Notes under the pieces: model-generated
The model's input: the letters and a program-made list of their open reading frames with translations, nothing else
The model's database searches: none
What the model was told of the DNA's origin: nothing
Part shown: piece by piece, positions 55,040 through 64,000 of the stretch
Position numbering within the stretch: the first letter of the stretch is position 1
How the letters are laid out: every line of letters begins with the position of its first letter
DNA from: Dyella japonica DSM 16301
GTDB lineage: Bacteria > Pseudomonadota > Gammaproteobacteria > Xanthomonadales > Rhodanobacteraceae
Assembly: GCF_001010355.1 (NCBI RefSeq)
Contig: NZ_JPLA01000042.1
Coordinates: 1-64,000 of the forward strand
DNA length: 64,000 nt
Direction: 5' to 3'
Program-made: the position numbers and the translations under genes

Positions 55040-55720
55040 TCAGCCGCGCACGGCGGCCAGCTGCTGATGCATGGCCGCGATCACGGCCTGATAGTCGGGC
55101 GCGTTGAAGATGGCCGAGCCGGCCACGAAGGTATCCGCGCCCGCCGCCGAAATCTCGCCGATATTGGCCGCCGTCACGCCGCCATCGATCTCCAGGCGGA
55201 TCGGCCGGCCGCTTTCATCGATGCGACGACGCACCTCGCGCAGCTTGTCCAGCGCGGAGGGGATGAATTTCTGCCCGCCAAAGCCCGGGTTCACCGACAT
55301 CAGCAGGATCAGGTCGACTTTGTCCATCACGTAGTCGAGCCAGTCCAGCGAGGTGGCGGGATTGAACACCAGTCCCGCCTGGCAGCCGGAATCCTTGATC
55401 AGGCCCAGCGTGCGGTCGACGTGTTCGCTCGCTTCCGGGTGGAAGCTGATCACGCTGGCGCCCGCCTTGGCGAAGTCCGGCACGATGCGGTCGACCGGCT
55501 TGACCATCAGGTGCACGTCGATCGGCGCGGTGATGCCGTAATCGCGCAGCGCCTTGAGCACCATCGGGCCCATGGTGAGATTGGGCACGTAGTGGTTGTC
55601 CATCACGTCGAAGTGCACCCAGTCCGCGCCGGCGGTGAGCGCCTTGGCGGTGTCCTCGCCCAGCCGGGCAAAGTCGGCGGAGAGGATGGACGGGGCGATG
55701 ACGTTGGTTTGCTTGCTCAT
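55040..55720 (-). CDS. rpe: Ribulose-phosphate 3-epimerase
   Basis: Interconverts ribulose-5-P and xylulose-5-P. Start [20 protein letters not shown] gives 226 residues. Metal and catalytic motifs: [44 protein letters not shown] and [11 protein letters not shown]. The longer reading runs through the repeat at 55733 and is rejected. Confidence 0.95.
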   Translation of the reverse strand: MSKQTNVIAPSILSADFARLGEDTAKALTAGADWVHFDVMDNHYVPNLTMGPMVLKALRDYGITAPIDVHLMVKPVDRIVPDFAKAGASVISFHPEASEHVDRTLGLIKDSGCQAGLVFNPATSLDWLDYVMDKVDLILLMSVNPGFGGQKFIPSALDKLREVRRRIDESGRPIRLEIDGGVTAANIGEISAAGADTFVAGSAIFNAPDYQAVIAAMHQQLAAVRG

Positions 55721-55732
55721 GATTCGATTCCT

Positions 55733-55805
55733 GTAGGAGCGCACCCTGTGCGCGACCCGCCGGTGACGTGATGGTCTGCGGTCGCGCACAGGGTGCGCTC
55801 CTACA
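55733..55805. repeat. REP-like inverted repeat, copy 5
   Basis: TGTAGGAGCGCACCCTGTGC... pairs with GGTGCGCTCCTACA. The G-to-A change in the left arm (GTAGG versus GTGGG) is matched by C-to-T in the right arm. It lies between rpe and djlA, both minus strand. Confidence 0.9.
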
Positions 55806-55819
55806 GGTCACGGCTTAGT

Positions 55820-56629
55820 TTATTTGAAGCCGCGCTCGGCCTTGATCCGCTCGTAGGCAGCATTGATCTCGCTGGCGCGCGATTCGGCCTGCTTGCGCAT
55901 GGCCTCGGGCAGGTCGCCCAGGCGATCGGGGTGGTGTTCGGAAATCAGCTTGCGATAGGCGCGCTTGACGCTGCGATCGTCGACGTCGCGCGCGATGCCG
56001 AGCACGGTGTACGGATCGGGGCCGTTGGTATTGCGCTGGGGCGGCACGTAGCCGCCGTTGCCGCGCTGACCATAGCCACGCGAACCGCCGCCCGTGGCGT
56101 TCCAGGCGTAGCCCTTCATCGCCATCAGCGCCATCAGTTCCATGTCGCTCACGCGCAGCGCGAAGGCCAGCTGGCGCAGGATGGCCATTTTTTCCGGCGG
56201 CGGATTGCCTTCGGCGATCACCGTCTCGATCACCACGTCCAGCACCGGGAAGGCGTGGTCGCGGCGCAGGCCCACCCAGCGGCGCAGTTCCTCGATCGCC
56301 GGGGTCACGTTGAACTCCGGCTGCTTGCCGGCGTTGAACGCGGTGACGGCCTGCTTGCGCGCCTCCTGCTCAAGGCCCATGCGCTGCATCAGGCGCTCGG
56401 CGATGGCGATTTCCGCCTCCGACACACGGCCATCGGATTTGGCCACCGCGCCCAGCAAGGCAAATAGCGGGCTGATGTAACCGCCGGCCTGGGGCGTGGC
56501 GCGACGGCGCTGGCCCTGGCGCAGGCTGTCGATGATGAAACCGGTGATGCCGCCCACCACAGCGCCGGGCAGCCCGTGGCCGAAGATCAGTCCGAAGAGG
56601 GCGAGCCAGATGGTCCAGGTGAAATTCAT
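55820..56629 (-). CDS. djlA: Co-chaperone DjlA-like
   Basis: A 269-residue membrane-anchored DnaJ-like protein: an N-terminal helix (WTIWLALFGLIFGHGLPGAV), a TerB-like helical domain (ALLGAVAKSDGRVSEAEIAI), a Gly-rich linker (GGGSRGYGQRGNGG) and a C-terminal J domain (PYTVLGIARDVDDRSVKRAY with EHHPDRLG carrying the HPD motif). It stimulates DnaK. It overlaps the cytochrome gene by 4 bases. Confidence 0.9.
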   Translation of the reverse strand: MNFTWTIWLALFGLIFGHGLPGAVVGGITGFIIDSLRQGQRRRATPQAGGYISPLFALLGAVAKSDGRVSEAEIAIAERLMQRMGLEQEARKQAVTAFNAGKQPEFNVTPAIEELRRWVGLRRDHAFPVLDVVIETVIAEGNPPPEKMAILRQLAFALRVSDMELMALMAMKGYAWNATGGGSRGYGQRGNGGYVPPQRNTNGPDPYTVLGIARDVDDRSVKRAYRKLISEHHPDRLGDLPEAMRKQAESRASEINAAYERIKAERGFK

Positions 56630-56976
56630 GGGTTGCCTTGGGTGGGCGACGGCGTTTGCGCGCTATACCAGCGCGCCAGTTCATCAAGGTCGGCATCGCT
56701 CATGGGGCCGATCGCCGCCCGCATCAACGGCACGTTGCGACGACCGTCGCGGTATTGCTTGAGTGCTTCGCGCAGGTAATCGAGTTTCTGCCCGGCGAGA
56801 TTGGGCGCGCCTGGAATCTGCGCCATGCCGGTTTCGCCATGGCAGGCGGCGCACAAGCCCAGGCGCGCCGGCTTGGTCGGCGTGGCGGCCTGCACCGAAG
56901 CCACGGCCATCCACGCCAACAGGGCGAGCGGCAGGCGCCGGAACAGGCGGCGGCGGTGGCTGGGCGGCTGGACCAT
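56626..56976 (-). CDS. Class I c-type cytochrome
   Basis: A 116-residue periplasmic electron carrier with a basic signal peptide and the haem motif C42-AA-C45-H46 (LGLCAACHGETGM). The axial methionine is probably in VPLMRAAIGPMSDADL, followed by LARWYSAQ. One haem only, unlike full cytochrome c4. Cotranscribed with djlA. Confidence 0.87.
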   Translation of the reverse strand: MVQPPSHRRRLFRRLPLALLAWMAVASVQAATPTKPARLGLCAACHGETGMAQIPGAPNLAGQKLDYLREALKQYRDGRRNVPLMRAAIGPMSDADLDELARWYSAQTPSPTQGNP

Positions 56977-57167
56977 GACAAAGACCCGGGCTCAAAAAGC
57001 GCCCAGTCTAGCAGCCGCCCCTAGGCCTGCCGGGAGGGGCCTGACGTCGCAACACCTCCCTCCCAGGCGCCACCCGGTAGAATGGCGGGCTTGATCGCGA
57101 CCCGTTGGGGTCGCACCGCCGATTTTCCGGCCTGCCCCGCCAGGTCGGCCTTCCAGGAGCGAACGAC

Positions 57168-58064
57168 GTGCCCACCACCCTGCTGCAATCGAATCTTCCG
57201 GGCCTTGAGCTGATCCATCGCGGCAAGGTGCGCGACGTCTATGCGCTGCCTGGGAACCGGTTGCTGATCGTGGCGAGCGACCGCCTGTCGGCGTTCGACG
57301 TGGTGCTGCCCGATCCGATTCCGGGCAAGGGCGAAATGCTCACGCAGATTTCGAACTTCTGGTTCGCCAAGACCGCGCACCTGGTGCCCAACCACCTGCT
57401 CGACGTGCCGCTGGCCGAGGTGCTGCCCGCCGGCACCGACCTGAAGCTGTACGAGAAGCGCGCCGTGGTCACGCGCCGCCTGAAGCCGGTGCCGGTGGAA
57501 GCGATCGCCCGCGGCTACATCATCGGCTCGGGCTGGAAGGACTACCAGGCCACCGGCTCGCTGTGCGGCATCAAGCTGCCGGCCGGGCTCAAGCAGGCGC
57601 AGCAGCTGCCGGAGCCGATCTTCACCCCGTCGACCAAGGCCGCCGTGGGCGACCACGATGAAAACGTGAGCTTCGACGCGGTAGTGGCCGCCGTCGGCCC
57701 CGTGCTGGCCGAACAGGTGCGCGAGGCGACCCTCTCCATCTACAAGTGGGCCGCGGCGTATGCGGCCGAGCGCGGCATCATCATTGCCGACACCAAGTTC
57801 GAATTCGGCACTGACGAGAGCGGCAAGCTCTACGTGATGGACGAAATGCTCACGCCCGATTCCTCGCGCTTCTGGCCGGCCGAGTCCTATCAGGTCGGCA
57901 TCAGCCCGCCCAGCTACGACAAGCAGTTCGTGCGCGACTATCTGGAGACGCTGGACTGGAACAAGACCGCGCCCGGCCCGAACGTGCCCGCCGATGTCAT
58001 CGCCGCCACCTCGGCCAAGTACGCCGAAGCGCTGCAGCGCCTGGCCAATATCAGCGTCGATTGA
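57168..58064 (+). CDS. purC: Phosphoribosylaminoimidazole-succinocarboxamide synthase
   Basis: SAICAR synthase of purine synthesis. The GTG start after CCAGGAGCGA gives 298 residues, the longer type. Motifs are [58 protein letters not shown] and [14 protein letters not shown]. Confidence 0.94.
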   Translation: MPTTLLQSNLPGLELIHRGKVRDVYALPGNRLLIVASDRLSAFDVVLPDPIPGKGEMLTQISNFWFAKTAHLVPNHLLDVPLAEVLPAGTDLKLYEKRAVVTRRLKPVPVEAIARGYIIGSGWKDYQATGSLCGIKLPAGLKQAQQLPEPIFTPSTKAAVGDHDENVSFDAVVAAVGPVLAEQVREATLSIYKWAAAYAAERGIIIADTKFEFGTDESGKLYVMDEMLTPDSSRFWPAESYQVGISPPSYDKQFVRDYLETLDWNKTAPGPNVPADVIAATSAKYAEALQRLANISVD

Positions 58065-58182
58065 TCGCACGGGATGGATTGCGCGCTTGGGCGTGCTAGC
58101 GTTCGTGGACAGCGGGACATGGGCCAGGGGAGCGCGAGCGTGGCCGGTGTCCCATCTCTTTTCATGAGCGGGGGGCTCAACG

Positions 58183-58659
58183 ATGGCAGCAACCGATTCG
58201 ACGCAAGGCATGCAAAGCTGGCTTGACAGCTACAGCAGCGATCATCAAAACCCGACCAACCGCTTGCTGCACTGGATCTGCGTGCCGCTGATTCTGTGGT
58301 GCGCGATCGCCATGATGTGGACCATCCCGGTGCCGCCGATGATCGGGCGGCCTGGTTTCTGGGCCGTGCTTGCCCTGGTACTGGCGTTCACCTGGTACTG
58401 GAGGAAGTCCCGCCGCCTCGCGGCCGCCTTGTTCGTGGTGCTGGTGCTGCTGTGCCTGTTCACCGAGTTTGCTTACCGCACACTGGGCGCGCACAACTTG
58501 CTGCTCACAGGTATCGGCGTGTTCGTGGTGGCGTGGATCGGGCAGTTCATCGGCCATGCGATCGAAGGCCGCCGGCCGAGCTTCTTCACCGACCTGGCGT
58601 ATCTGCTGGTGGGGCCGGCATGGTTGATGGACAAGCTGTTGCGGCGCGTGGGTATCTGA
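58183..58659 (+). CDS. Mpo1-like (DUF962) membrane protein
   Basis: A 158-residue protein with about four membrane helices. The family marker YSSDHQNPTNRLLHWICVPL carries the conserved N-H pair, and WIGQFIGHAIEGRRPSF the second histidine. Yeast Mpo1 is a 2-hydroxy fatty acid dioxygenase; the bacterial role is not known. Confidence 0.83.
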   Translation: MAATDSTQGMQSWLDSYSSDHQNPTNRLLHWICVPLILWCAIAMMWTIPVPPMIGRPGFWAVLALVLAFTWYWRKSRRLAAALFVVLVLLCLFTEFAYRTLGAHNLLLTGIGVFVVAWIGQFIGHAIEGRRPSFFTDLAYLLVGPAWLMDKLLRRVGI

Positions 58660-58674
58660 CGCGCCTACCCCATC

Positions 58675-58702
58675 CGTCATTCCGGCGCAGGCCGGAATGA
58701 CG
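58675..58702. repeat. CGTCATTCCGGC palindromic element
   Basis: A perfect 12-bp inverted repeat CGTCATTCCGGC / GCCGGAATGACG with a 4-base loop. It is a REP-type motif common in proteobacteria, unrelated to the GTRGGAG family. Full length only once here. Confidence 0.75.
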
Positions 58703-58774
58703 CGCTCTAAAGCGCACCGCTGAGCAACTAACTCACGTGCGCCAGAATGACGAACCAAGCAACAGGAAAGCGGC

Positions 58775-59182
58775 ATGACCACCCTCCTCACCCTGATCAG
58801 CACGCTCCTCTGGTGGGTGCTCTACAGCAGCATCGGCGCGTTGTTTTTCGCGCTACTCGCCTGGTCGGTGCTGCGTTGGGCGGAACGTTGCCCGGTGGTG
58901 TTCAACCGCACGTATCTGGCGTGCCTGGTGTGGACTCTGATCGGCCTGTTGATCGTCGCTGCCGTCGCCGTGCACGAGGGCCATACCAAACCGCCCTACG
59001 CACTGCTGCTCGCCTCGCCACTGCTGCGCAGCGCGCTGGTGGTGGACATGCTCGTCGGCGTGTTCGTGCTGTGGCGACTGATACCGCGTATCGATGCGCA
59101 TCGCATCCGTCCGGCCAGTGCGTGCATGGCGGTGGCGGTGATGATGGCCGTGGCGTTTGGGGCGGCGACCAGCCTGGCCTGA
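58775..59182 (+). CDS. Hypothetical membrane protein
   Basis: A 135-residue protein with four hydrophobic segments and short loops. No family recognised. It starts 115 bases after the Mpo1-like gene, on the same strand. Confidence 0.65.
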   Translation: MTTLLTLISTLLWWVLYSSIGALFFALLAWSVLRWAERCPVVFNRTYLACLVWTLIGLLIVAAVAVHEGHTKPPYALLLASPLLRSALVVDMLVGVFVLWRLIPRIDAHRIRPASACMAVAVMMAVAFGAATSLA

Positions 59183-59205
59183 TCGCGCCTGATCCCTTCA
59201 TTCTC

Positions 59206-59288
59206 TTGTAGGAGCGCACCCTGTGCGCGACCGCGGAGCTAGGTAGTTCCTCGCGATCTGGGTTCGCGCACAGGGTGCGCTCCTACAA
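59206..59288. repeat. REP-like inverted repeat, copy 6
   Basis: TTGTAGGAGCGCACCCTGTG... with its complement ending at 59288; it has the GTAGG/CCTAC variant of copy 5. It lies between convergent genes. Confidence 0.9.
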
Positions 59289-59303
59289 GGGTATCGCCGC
59301 TGG

Positions 59304-61502
59304 TCAGTAACCCGTCTTGCGATTCGCCGCGCGCACCGCTTCGATGAAATGCGTGAACGGCCGATCGGTGATCGCCACCAGGCCGATATGCGCATTCTCG
59401 CCATCGAGCACGCGGCCAGTGACCGGTTGGTCGACGTATTGGAACCAGTGCACACCCACGATGGCCGGATTGGCCACCGCGTCGGCGACATAGTGCGCAT
59501 ACGCTTCGCCGCGCTGCTGCTCGTTCCATACCGGCACCACGCCCTTGCCGAACGGGCCGCGGTCGTCGGAGCCGAAATGGAATTCGGTGATCAAGGCCGG
59601 CTTGTCGAGCTTGGCGAACGCCGCTGCGTCAAACGCATGCTCCGGCACATCGGCATAGCCGTTGAAACTCACCACGTCGCAGAACTGCGCGCATGAGGCC
59701 ACCGCTTCGGGCGTGTGCACCGCGAATCGTCCGCCGAGAAACAGGTGATGCGGATCGTGCTTGTGGATGGCCTGCGCGACGGTGCGGAAATACTGATCCG
59801 CGTACGTGCGCAGCCATGCGCTGTAATCGTCGGCAATGGCCGCGTGTGTCTCGTCCGGATTGGGCGCGGCGAAGTTGGTGGCATTGAGCGCATCCCACGA
59901 ATCGAGCGAGATGCCCCATGCCGTCGCCAGTTTCGCGGGCGTGCTGTACTTCTTTTTCAACTCGGCGATGAAGGCCTGCTTTGCCGGGCTGCGCGCCTCG
60001 CCACGCAGCGTGCCCTGCGCCAGACCCCAACGCCCTTGCGGGCCCTGGCCGGCCCAGGCCAGTTCGTTGTCGGCGAAATAGCCCAGCATCCAGGGATCGT
60101 CGCGCACTTCCTTCGCCGCCTGTGCCGCGGCGGCATCGGCCGCCTGCGCAAAGCGCGGGTCGAACGGATCGGGCATGCGGCCCCAGTAGTCGTAGCCGCT
60201 GGAGACGTTGCCGAACACGCTGGCGATGTTCACCGAACGCGTATACGCCATGCGATGCATCTGGCTCAGCGCGTCGTCGCTCCAGTTGCCCAGGGTATTG
60301 AAGCCCCAGTTGTCCAGGCGCTCGATGGTGCGCGTGCGCCACGCCTGTCGCCAATGCCGGCCATCGGCCAGGAACAGGTTGGCGGAGTAGTAGTCGAACC
60401 ACTTGCCATGGTGATAGCCGATGCCGGCCGATGCGGCCTGGTCGCCAGCGGTCTTGCCGGTGGTGCCGTAGAACGGCGCCCAGCGACCGCTGTCGCGCGG
60501 CAGATCCTTGAACATGAATTCGCGGCCTTCGACGATCGTGCGGCCGCCGTCGTCATCGACCACGTTCACGCCCAGCGAGAAGAACGCGTGCCCGTCCGGC
60601 GTCACCAGCTGCCAGCGGCCATCGTGCTGCTCGGTGCGGAACCAGCCGGTGGCCTTGAATGCGGGCAGATCCGTGCGGCCGCCATAGCGGTCGAAGCCCT
60701 TGCGTGGCGCCGGCGCATCGACCGGCGCGCCCGGCTTGCTCTTGGGTCGACCACCGCGCAGCACCTCGTCGGTATCGACCTTGCCCGGCCACTGGCCGCG
60801 CGTGTACTGGCCCCACGCATCGACGATGCCGGTATAGGCGTCGCGCAGATCATGGTCGCCGAGCGAGGTCTCGATCTTGCCGAACAACAGCGTCTGCGCC
60901 GCCGTGGGTGCAGGCGTGCCCAGGCGCACGGCTTTCACATGAGCGAGGTCCAGCTTGCCTTCGACCGTGGTCGCCACGAACACGCGCTTGCCGCCGGCCA
61001 TATAAGGCATCGGCGGACCGACCTGCATGCCCATCGCACGCGGCGAGGTGGCGTGCAGAGGGATGACCAGCGTCTGCGGCGGACCGGCGGGTATGCCGAC
61101 GGTGGCATGCAGATGATCGCCTGGCTTGGCGCCATCGATGTCGACCGTGAGCGTCACCGCCCACGACATCGCGTTCTGCATGTCCACGCGCAGCGAGCCT
61201 TCCTTGGACCAGTCGCCCTTGTCCAGCATCACCGTGACCTGCGGTTGCGCCGCGGGCTGGAACACATAGCGCTGCAGGGACATGCCCTGCACCGTGACCG
61301 GCTTGCCGTCGAGCACGACGTGGTCGAGCGTGGTCTGCGGCGACGGCGGCGCTGGCGCGGCTAACGGTGCAGCGGGAGCGCTCGCCGCTGGAGCAGGCTT
61401 CGCGGACGCGTGACTGAGATCGGCCCGGTCGGTATCGCTTGCCTTGTGGCAACCCGCAAGAACCGGCAGGCAGGCGATGGCAAGGAAGACGATCCGGTTC
61501 AT
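59304..61502 (-). CDS. Agarase-like GH-A glycoside hydrolase, lipoprotein
   Basis: A 732-residue protein with a lipoprotein signal (MNRIVFLAIACLPVLAGC; lipobox LAGC), a Pro/Ala linker, a beta-sandwich region (about 60-230) and a TIM-barrel from about 290. The catalytic acid is probably in GYFADNELAWAG (NE) and the nucleophile in KPALITEFHFGS. It resembles beta-agarases of the GH50/86 type, but xanthomonads are soil bacteria, so a plant or other beta-galactan is a likely substrate. No polysaccharide-utilisation genes sit nearby. Confidence 0.78.
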   Translation of the reverse strand: MNRIVFLAIACLPVLAGCHKASDTDRADLSHASAKPAPAASAPAAPLAAPAPPSPQTTLDHVVLDGKPVTVQGMSLQRYVFQPAAQPQVTVMLDKGDWSKEGSLRVDMQNAMSWAVTLTVDIDGAKPGDHLHATVGIPAGPPQTLVIPLHATSPRAMGMQVGPPMPYMAGGKRVFVATTVEGKLDLAHVKAVRLGTPAPTAAQTLLFGKIETSLGDHDLRDAYTGIVDAWGQYTRGQWPGKVDTDEVLRGGRPKSKPGAPVDAPAPRKGFDRYGGRTDLPAFKATGWFRTEQHDGRWQLVTPDGHAFFSLGVNVVDDDGGRTIVEGREFMFKDLPRDSGRWAPFYGTTGKTAGDQAASAGIGYHHGKWFDYYSANLFLADGRHWRQAWRTRTIERLDNWGFNTLGNWSDDALSQMHRMAYTRSVNIASVFGNVSSGYDYWGRMPDPFDPRFAQAADAAAAQAAKEVRDDPWMLGYFADNELAWAGQGPQGRWGLAQGTLRGEARSPAKQAFIAELKKKYSTPAKLATAWGISLDSWDALNATNFAAPNPDETHAAIADDYSAWLRTYADQYFRTVAQAIHKHDPHHLFLGGRFAVHTPEAVASCAQFCDVVSFNGYADVPEHAFDAAAFAKLDKPALITEFHFGSDDRGPFGKGVVPVWNEQQRGEAYAHYVADAVANPAIVGVHWFQYVDQPVTGRVLDGENAHIGLVAITDRPFTHFIEAVRAANRKTGY

Positions 61503-61593
61503 CGGCGGCTCGGTGCAGGGAAATGGCGGCAGTATGCCTGCAGCGTCTGAAGGCCGCCTTGCTGGGTCGACGCATGTTTTTGCACTGGCATGT

Positions 61594-62925
61594 TCATGCC
61601 GCTCTCCGCTGCCATGCACGCCACGCGTAGTAGACGGGTACGCCGACCAGAATCAAGACTAGGCTCATGCGCGCATCGCCTGGCGAATGGATGGCAGTCG
61701 CCACGATCACGCCTATCACCGTGCAAACGAACAGCAGCGGCAACACGGGATACAACGGCACCCGATACGGCGACGGCTCGTTGCGGAAACGGCGGCGATA
61801 CCAGAACAGCGTGGAGATGCCGAACGCATGCGACAACCACTCGCCTACCGTGGTGTAGTCGACCAGCTGGCCGAAGCTGCCGGAAACCACCAGCACGATG
61901 GCCCAGCCGCCCAGCACCGCCAGCGCCACGCGTGGCGCGTGCGAGCGCGCATGGATGCGGCCCACCGGGCCGAACAGCATGCCGTCCGCGCCCATGGTCT
62001 GCAGCACGCGTGCACCGCCCGCGATGGCGATGCTGCAATAGCCGAAGGTCGAACAGGCGATGCCGACCGCGATCAGCGTGGCGCCGCTTTCGCCAAACAA
62101 GTGGCGCATCAAGTCCGCTGCCGGCGCCTGGCTTGCCGCCAGGCCCGCATGCCCCAGTCCCGAGAGATAGGCGAAATTGACCAGCACGTAGCACACCACC
62201 ACGCCGCCCAAGCCCAGGCCCAGCGCGCGCGGCAGCGTGCGTTGCGGCTCGCGGACTTCGCCGGCCAGATCGTTGAGGTAGTGGAAGCCGCCATAAGTGA
62301 ACAACACCGGCAGCAAGGCACCGAGCAAGGCGCCGGGTGGCAGCGACTTGGTGGTGTCGGTGGCCAGCACGTTGCCAAACTGGCCGTGCGCCAGAATCAC
62401 ACCGGTGACCACCACCAGCGCGATCGCCGACAGCTTCAACAGCGTGAACACGTTCAACATGCGCGAGCCGGCGCGGATGCCGAAGAAGTTGACGCCTACG
62501 ATGAACGCGATGGCGCCCGCCGCCACCGGCTTCACCCACAGCTGCGGCGAAAGCCCGACCGCGGCGCAGGTGTAGTCGGCAAACGTGGTGGCCACCGCGG
62601 CGACACTGCCGGGGTAGTTGATCAGCGCCATGGTCCAGCCGAACAGAAACGCCGGCAGCTGGCCATAGGCTTCGCGCAGATAGATGTAGACGCCGCCCGC
62701 CTGCGGCCGCCGCGCACCGAGCTCCGCGTAGCAGAGCACGCCGGCCAGCGTGAGCAGGCCGCCGATCGCCCACAGCGTGAGCAGCTGCCCGCCGGAGGAG
62801 GTGCGCTCGGCCACGGTGGAGGCGCTGCGGAAGATGCCGGCGCCAATCACGCCGCCGATGACGATGGCCGCGGCGTCCCAGGTGCCCAGGCGGCGCAGAT
62901 ACGCGGAAGAAGTCTCAGCGGTCAT
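61594..62925 (-). CDS. APC family amino acid permease
   Basis: A 443-residue transporter with 12 predicted helices. The first helix contains the unwound Gly motif in VIGGVIGAGIF, then PQAGGVYIYLREAYG and FTYGGFHYLNDLAGEV. It resembles the LAT/YbaT-like group. The start MTAETSSAYLRRLG is preferred to one 84 bases upstream. Substrate unknown. Confidence 0.85.
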   Translation of the reverse strand: MTAETSSAYLRRLGTWDAAAIVIGGVIGAGIFRSASTVAERTSSGGQLLTLWAIGGLLTLAGVLCYAELGARRPQAGGVYIYLREAYGQLPAFLFGWTMALINYPGSVAAVATTFADYTCAAVGLSPQLWVKPVAAGAIAFIVGVNFFGIRAGSRMLNVFTLLKLSAIALVVVTGVILAHGQFGNVLATDTTKSLPPGALLGALLPVLFTYGGFHYLNDLAGEVREPQRTLPRALGLGLGGVVVCYVLVNFAYLSGLGHAGLAASQAPAADLMRHLFGESGATLIAVGIACSTFGYCSIAIAGGARVLQTMGADGMLFGPVGRIHARSHAPRVALAVLGGWAIVLVVSGSFGQLVDYTTVGEWLSHAFGISTLFWYRRRFRNEPSPYRVPLYPVLPLLFVCTVIGVIVATAIHSPGDARMSLVLILVGVPVYYAWRAWQRRAA

Positions 62926-63137
62926 GGGGCGGCACGGCTTCCTACGCGACGGATCGAGTTCCGGACGATAGCCGACTGGCGGCGACTGTTCGACATCTCG
63001 CTGCAACATGCTGGAGGAACGCCGTTTTTTTCTCGCCGCTGGCGGGCCTTCGCCGCCACGTCACGGTCGAGTGGGCAAAGTGGGACTTTCCGTCGCTGCA
63101 CGCTGGCCACACGCCCGGCCGGCACTGAGGAGGCCTC

Positions 63138-64000
63138 ATGAGCACCGTCGCAAGCGCCGTTCGTCCCGAAGACGACAAGATCCTTGGCCCCCTGCTCGAA
63201 TGCGATCGCGCCTTGCTCGCGGTGGGCAAGAAAATCCGCGTGCTCAAGGCCATCGACTGGCCGGCCTCGATGGAGGCGCCCTTCCTCGCCTCATGGGAGA
63301 AGGGCAATCCGGTGCTGCCGCAGCCGCCGGTGCGCCATCCGGACCTCAGCAGCGAAGCGGCCACGCTGAAGGCGATCATGGACAAGATCGACCGCGCGCA
63401 TCCCATCGGCAACTGGCTGTTCAAGACGGCGTGGAGCTATCGCACGGCCGCGCAGATGCTGATGAACATCGGCACCGAACGCTTTACCCAGTGCTCGACC
63501 GCGCTCTACGGCCGCCCCGACGCGACGTACCGCAGCCAGACCGCCAATGCCGTCGATGCCGCGAAGGATCTGCTCGCCATCAGCGACGACCTGATCCACC
63601 GCGAGGAGATTCCGCGCGTCGCGGCCGACATCCCCGCCGAAGAATTCGCCCGGCGCCTGCGCGAACGGCTGGGCCCGTTCTTCGACAAGGACAAGGTTGA
63701 CGTGGTGCTGGATCCGGATCTGCCGTCCAAGGCGACCGCCGGCAGCAAGAGCATCAACCTGCGCTCGACCGCGCTGTTTTCCGCGCTGGACCTGGAGCAG
63801 CTCACCGAACACGAAGCCTTCGTGCACACCGCCACCTCGCTCAACGGCAAACACCAGCCGTATTTCAAGTCGTTGGGACTGGGCGCGCCGCGCACCACGC
63901 GCACGCAGGAGGGCTTGGCCACCTTCTCGGAAATCATCACCGGTGCGATCGACCTGAACCGGCTGCGGCGCATCGCCTTGCGCGTGGTCGCGGTGAAGAA
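63138..64000 (+). CDS. QEGLA-motif protein (DUF1704/TIGR02421), partial
   Basis: Runs off the window end. The start ATG follows GAGGAGGCC, and at least 287 residues are present. The family is annotated as flavohemoglobin-expression-modulating QEGLA proteins and is related to metallopeptidases. The HExxxH-like motif is in LTEHEAFVHTATSLNG and the QEGLA motif in TRTQEGLATFSE. The active-site residues seen are consistent with a zinc peptidase. Its C-terminus is beyond the window. Confidence 0.88.
   Translation, partial: MSTVASAVRPEDDKILGPLLECDRALLAVGKKIRVLKAIDWPASMEAPFLASWEKGNPVLPQPPVRHPDLSSEAATLKAIMDKIDRAHPIGNWLFKTAWSYRTAAQMLMNIGTERFTQCSTALYGRPDATYRSQTANAVDAAKDLLAISDDLIHREEIPRVAADIPAEEFARRLRERLGPFFDKDKVDVVLDPDLPSKATAGSKSINLRSTALFSALDLEQLTEHEAFVHTATSLNGKHQPYFKSLGLGAPRTTRTQEGLATFSEIITGAIDLNRLRRIALRVVAVK

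Overview
The window reads as one high-GC gammaproteobacterial chromosome segment, best matched to Xanthomonadales, probably Rhodanobacteraceae (Dyella/Luteibacter/Rhodanobacter-like). The reasons are a Clp-type Crp homologue (22294-22989), a cydP gene ahead of cydABX, the zapA-6S RNA-ygfA order, and the coq7/glcF/rplM-rpsI neighbourhood. This placement is an inference from gene content. No phage, insertion sequence, plasmid or CRISPR features were seen.

Layout. 1-9377 holds housekeeping genes: pepQ, the cydP-cydA-cydB-cydX bd oxidase operon, pepP and ygfB, a small coiled-coil protein with zapA, 6S RNA, 5-formyl-THF cyclo-ligase, an EVE protein and rpiA. 9397-16585 is a seven-gene minus-strand cassette for making and transferring a modified amino sugar: WecE aminotransferase, bactoprenol-type GT2, EmrE-like membrane protein, GT-C-like membrane protein, WbqC-like protein, methyltransferase and an ATP-grasp/HAD fusion. 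16901-27423 carries a secreted FG-GAP protein, tRNA-Gln, rpsI-rplM, glcF-coq7, speD, clp, a MarR-GNAT fusion, an HAD phosphatase and trpCDG.

27683-45996 is the most interesting part: two divergent seven-gene arms around a control region at 35449-35586. The left arm is a DUF819 membrane protein, NlpC/P60 endopeptidase, L-Ala-D/L-Glu epimerase, RpiR regulator, L,D-transpeptidase-fold protein, DAACS symporter and DauA-like D-amino acid dehydrogenase. The right arm is a transglutaminase, a TonB-dependent receptor, LysA-like diaminopimelate decarboxylase, M19 dipeptidase, two beta-lactamase-fold serine hydrolases and a VanX-like D-Ala-D-Ala dipeptidase. Together they look like a locus for scavenging and catabolising peptidoglycan peptides and D-amino acids, under an RpiR/MurR-type regulator.

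45998-64000 holds small hypotheticals, trpE with an exported chorismate-lyase-like protein, a two-component system resembling the dedicated-sortase family but with no sortase nearby, two tiny ORFs, a candidate small RNA, rpe, djlA, a cytochrome c, purC, an Mpo1-like protein, an agarase-like lipoprotein, an APC permease and the start of a QEGLA-motif protein. Six copies of a GTRGGAGCGCACC...GGTGCGCTCCYAC inverted repeat are scattered between genes.
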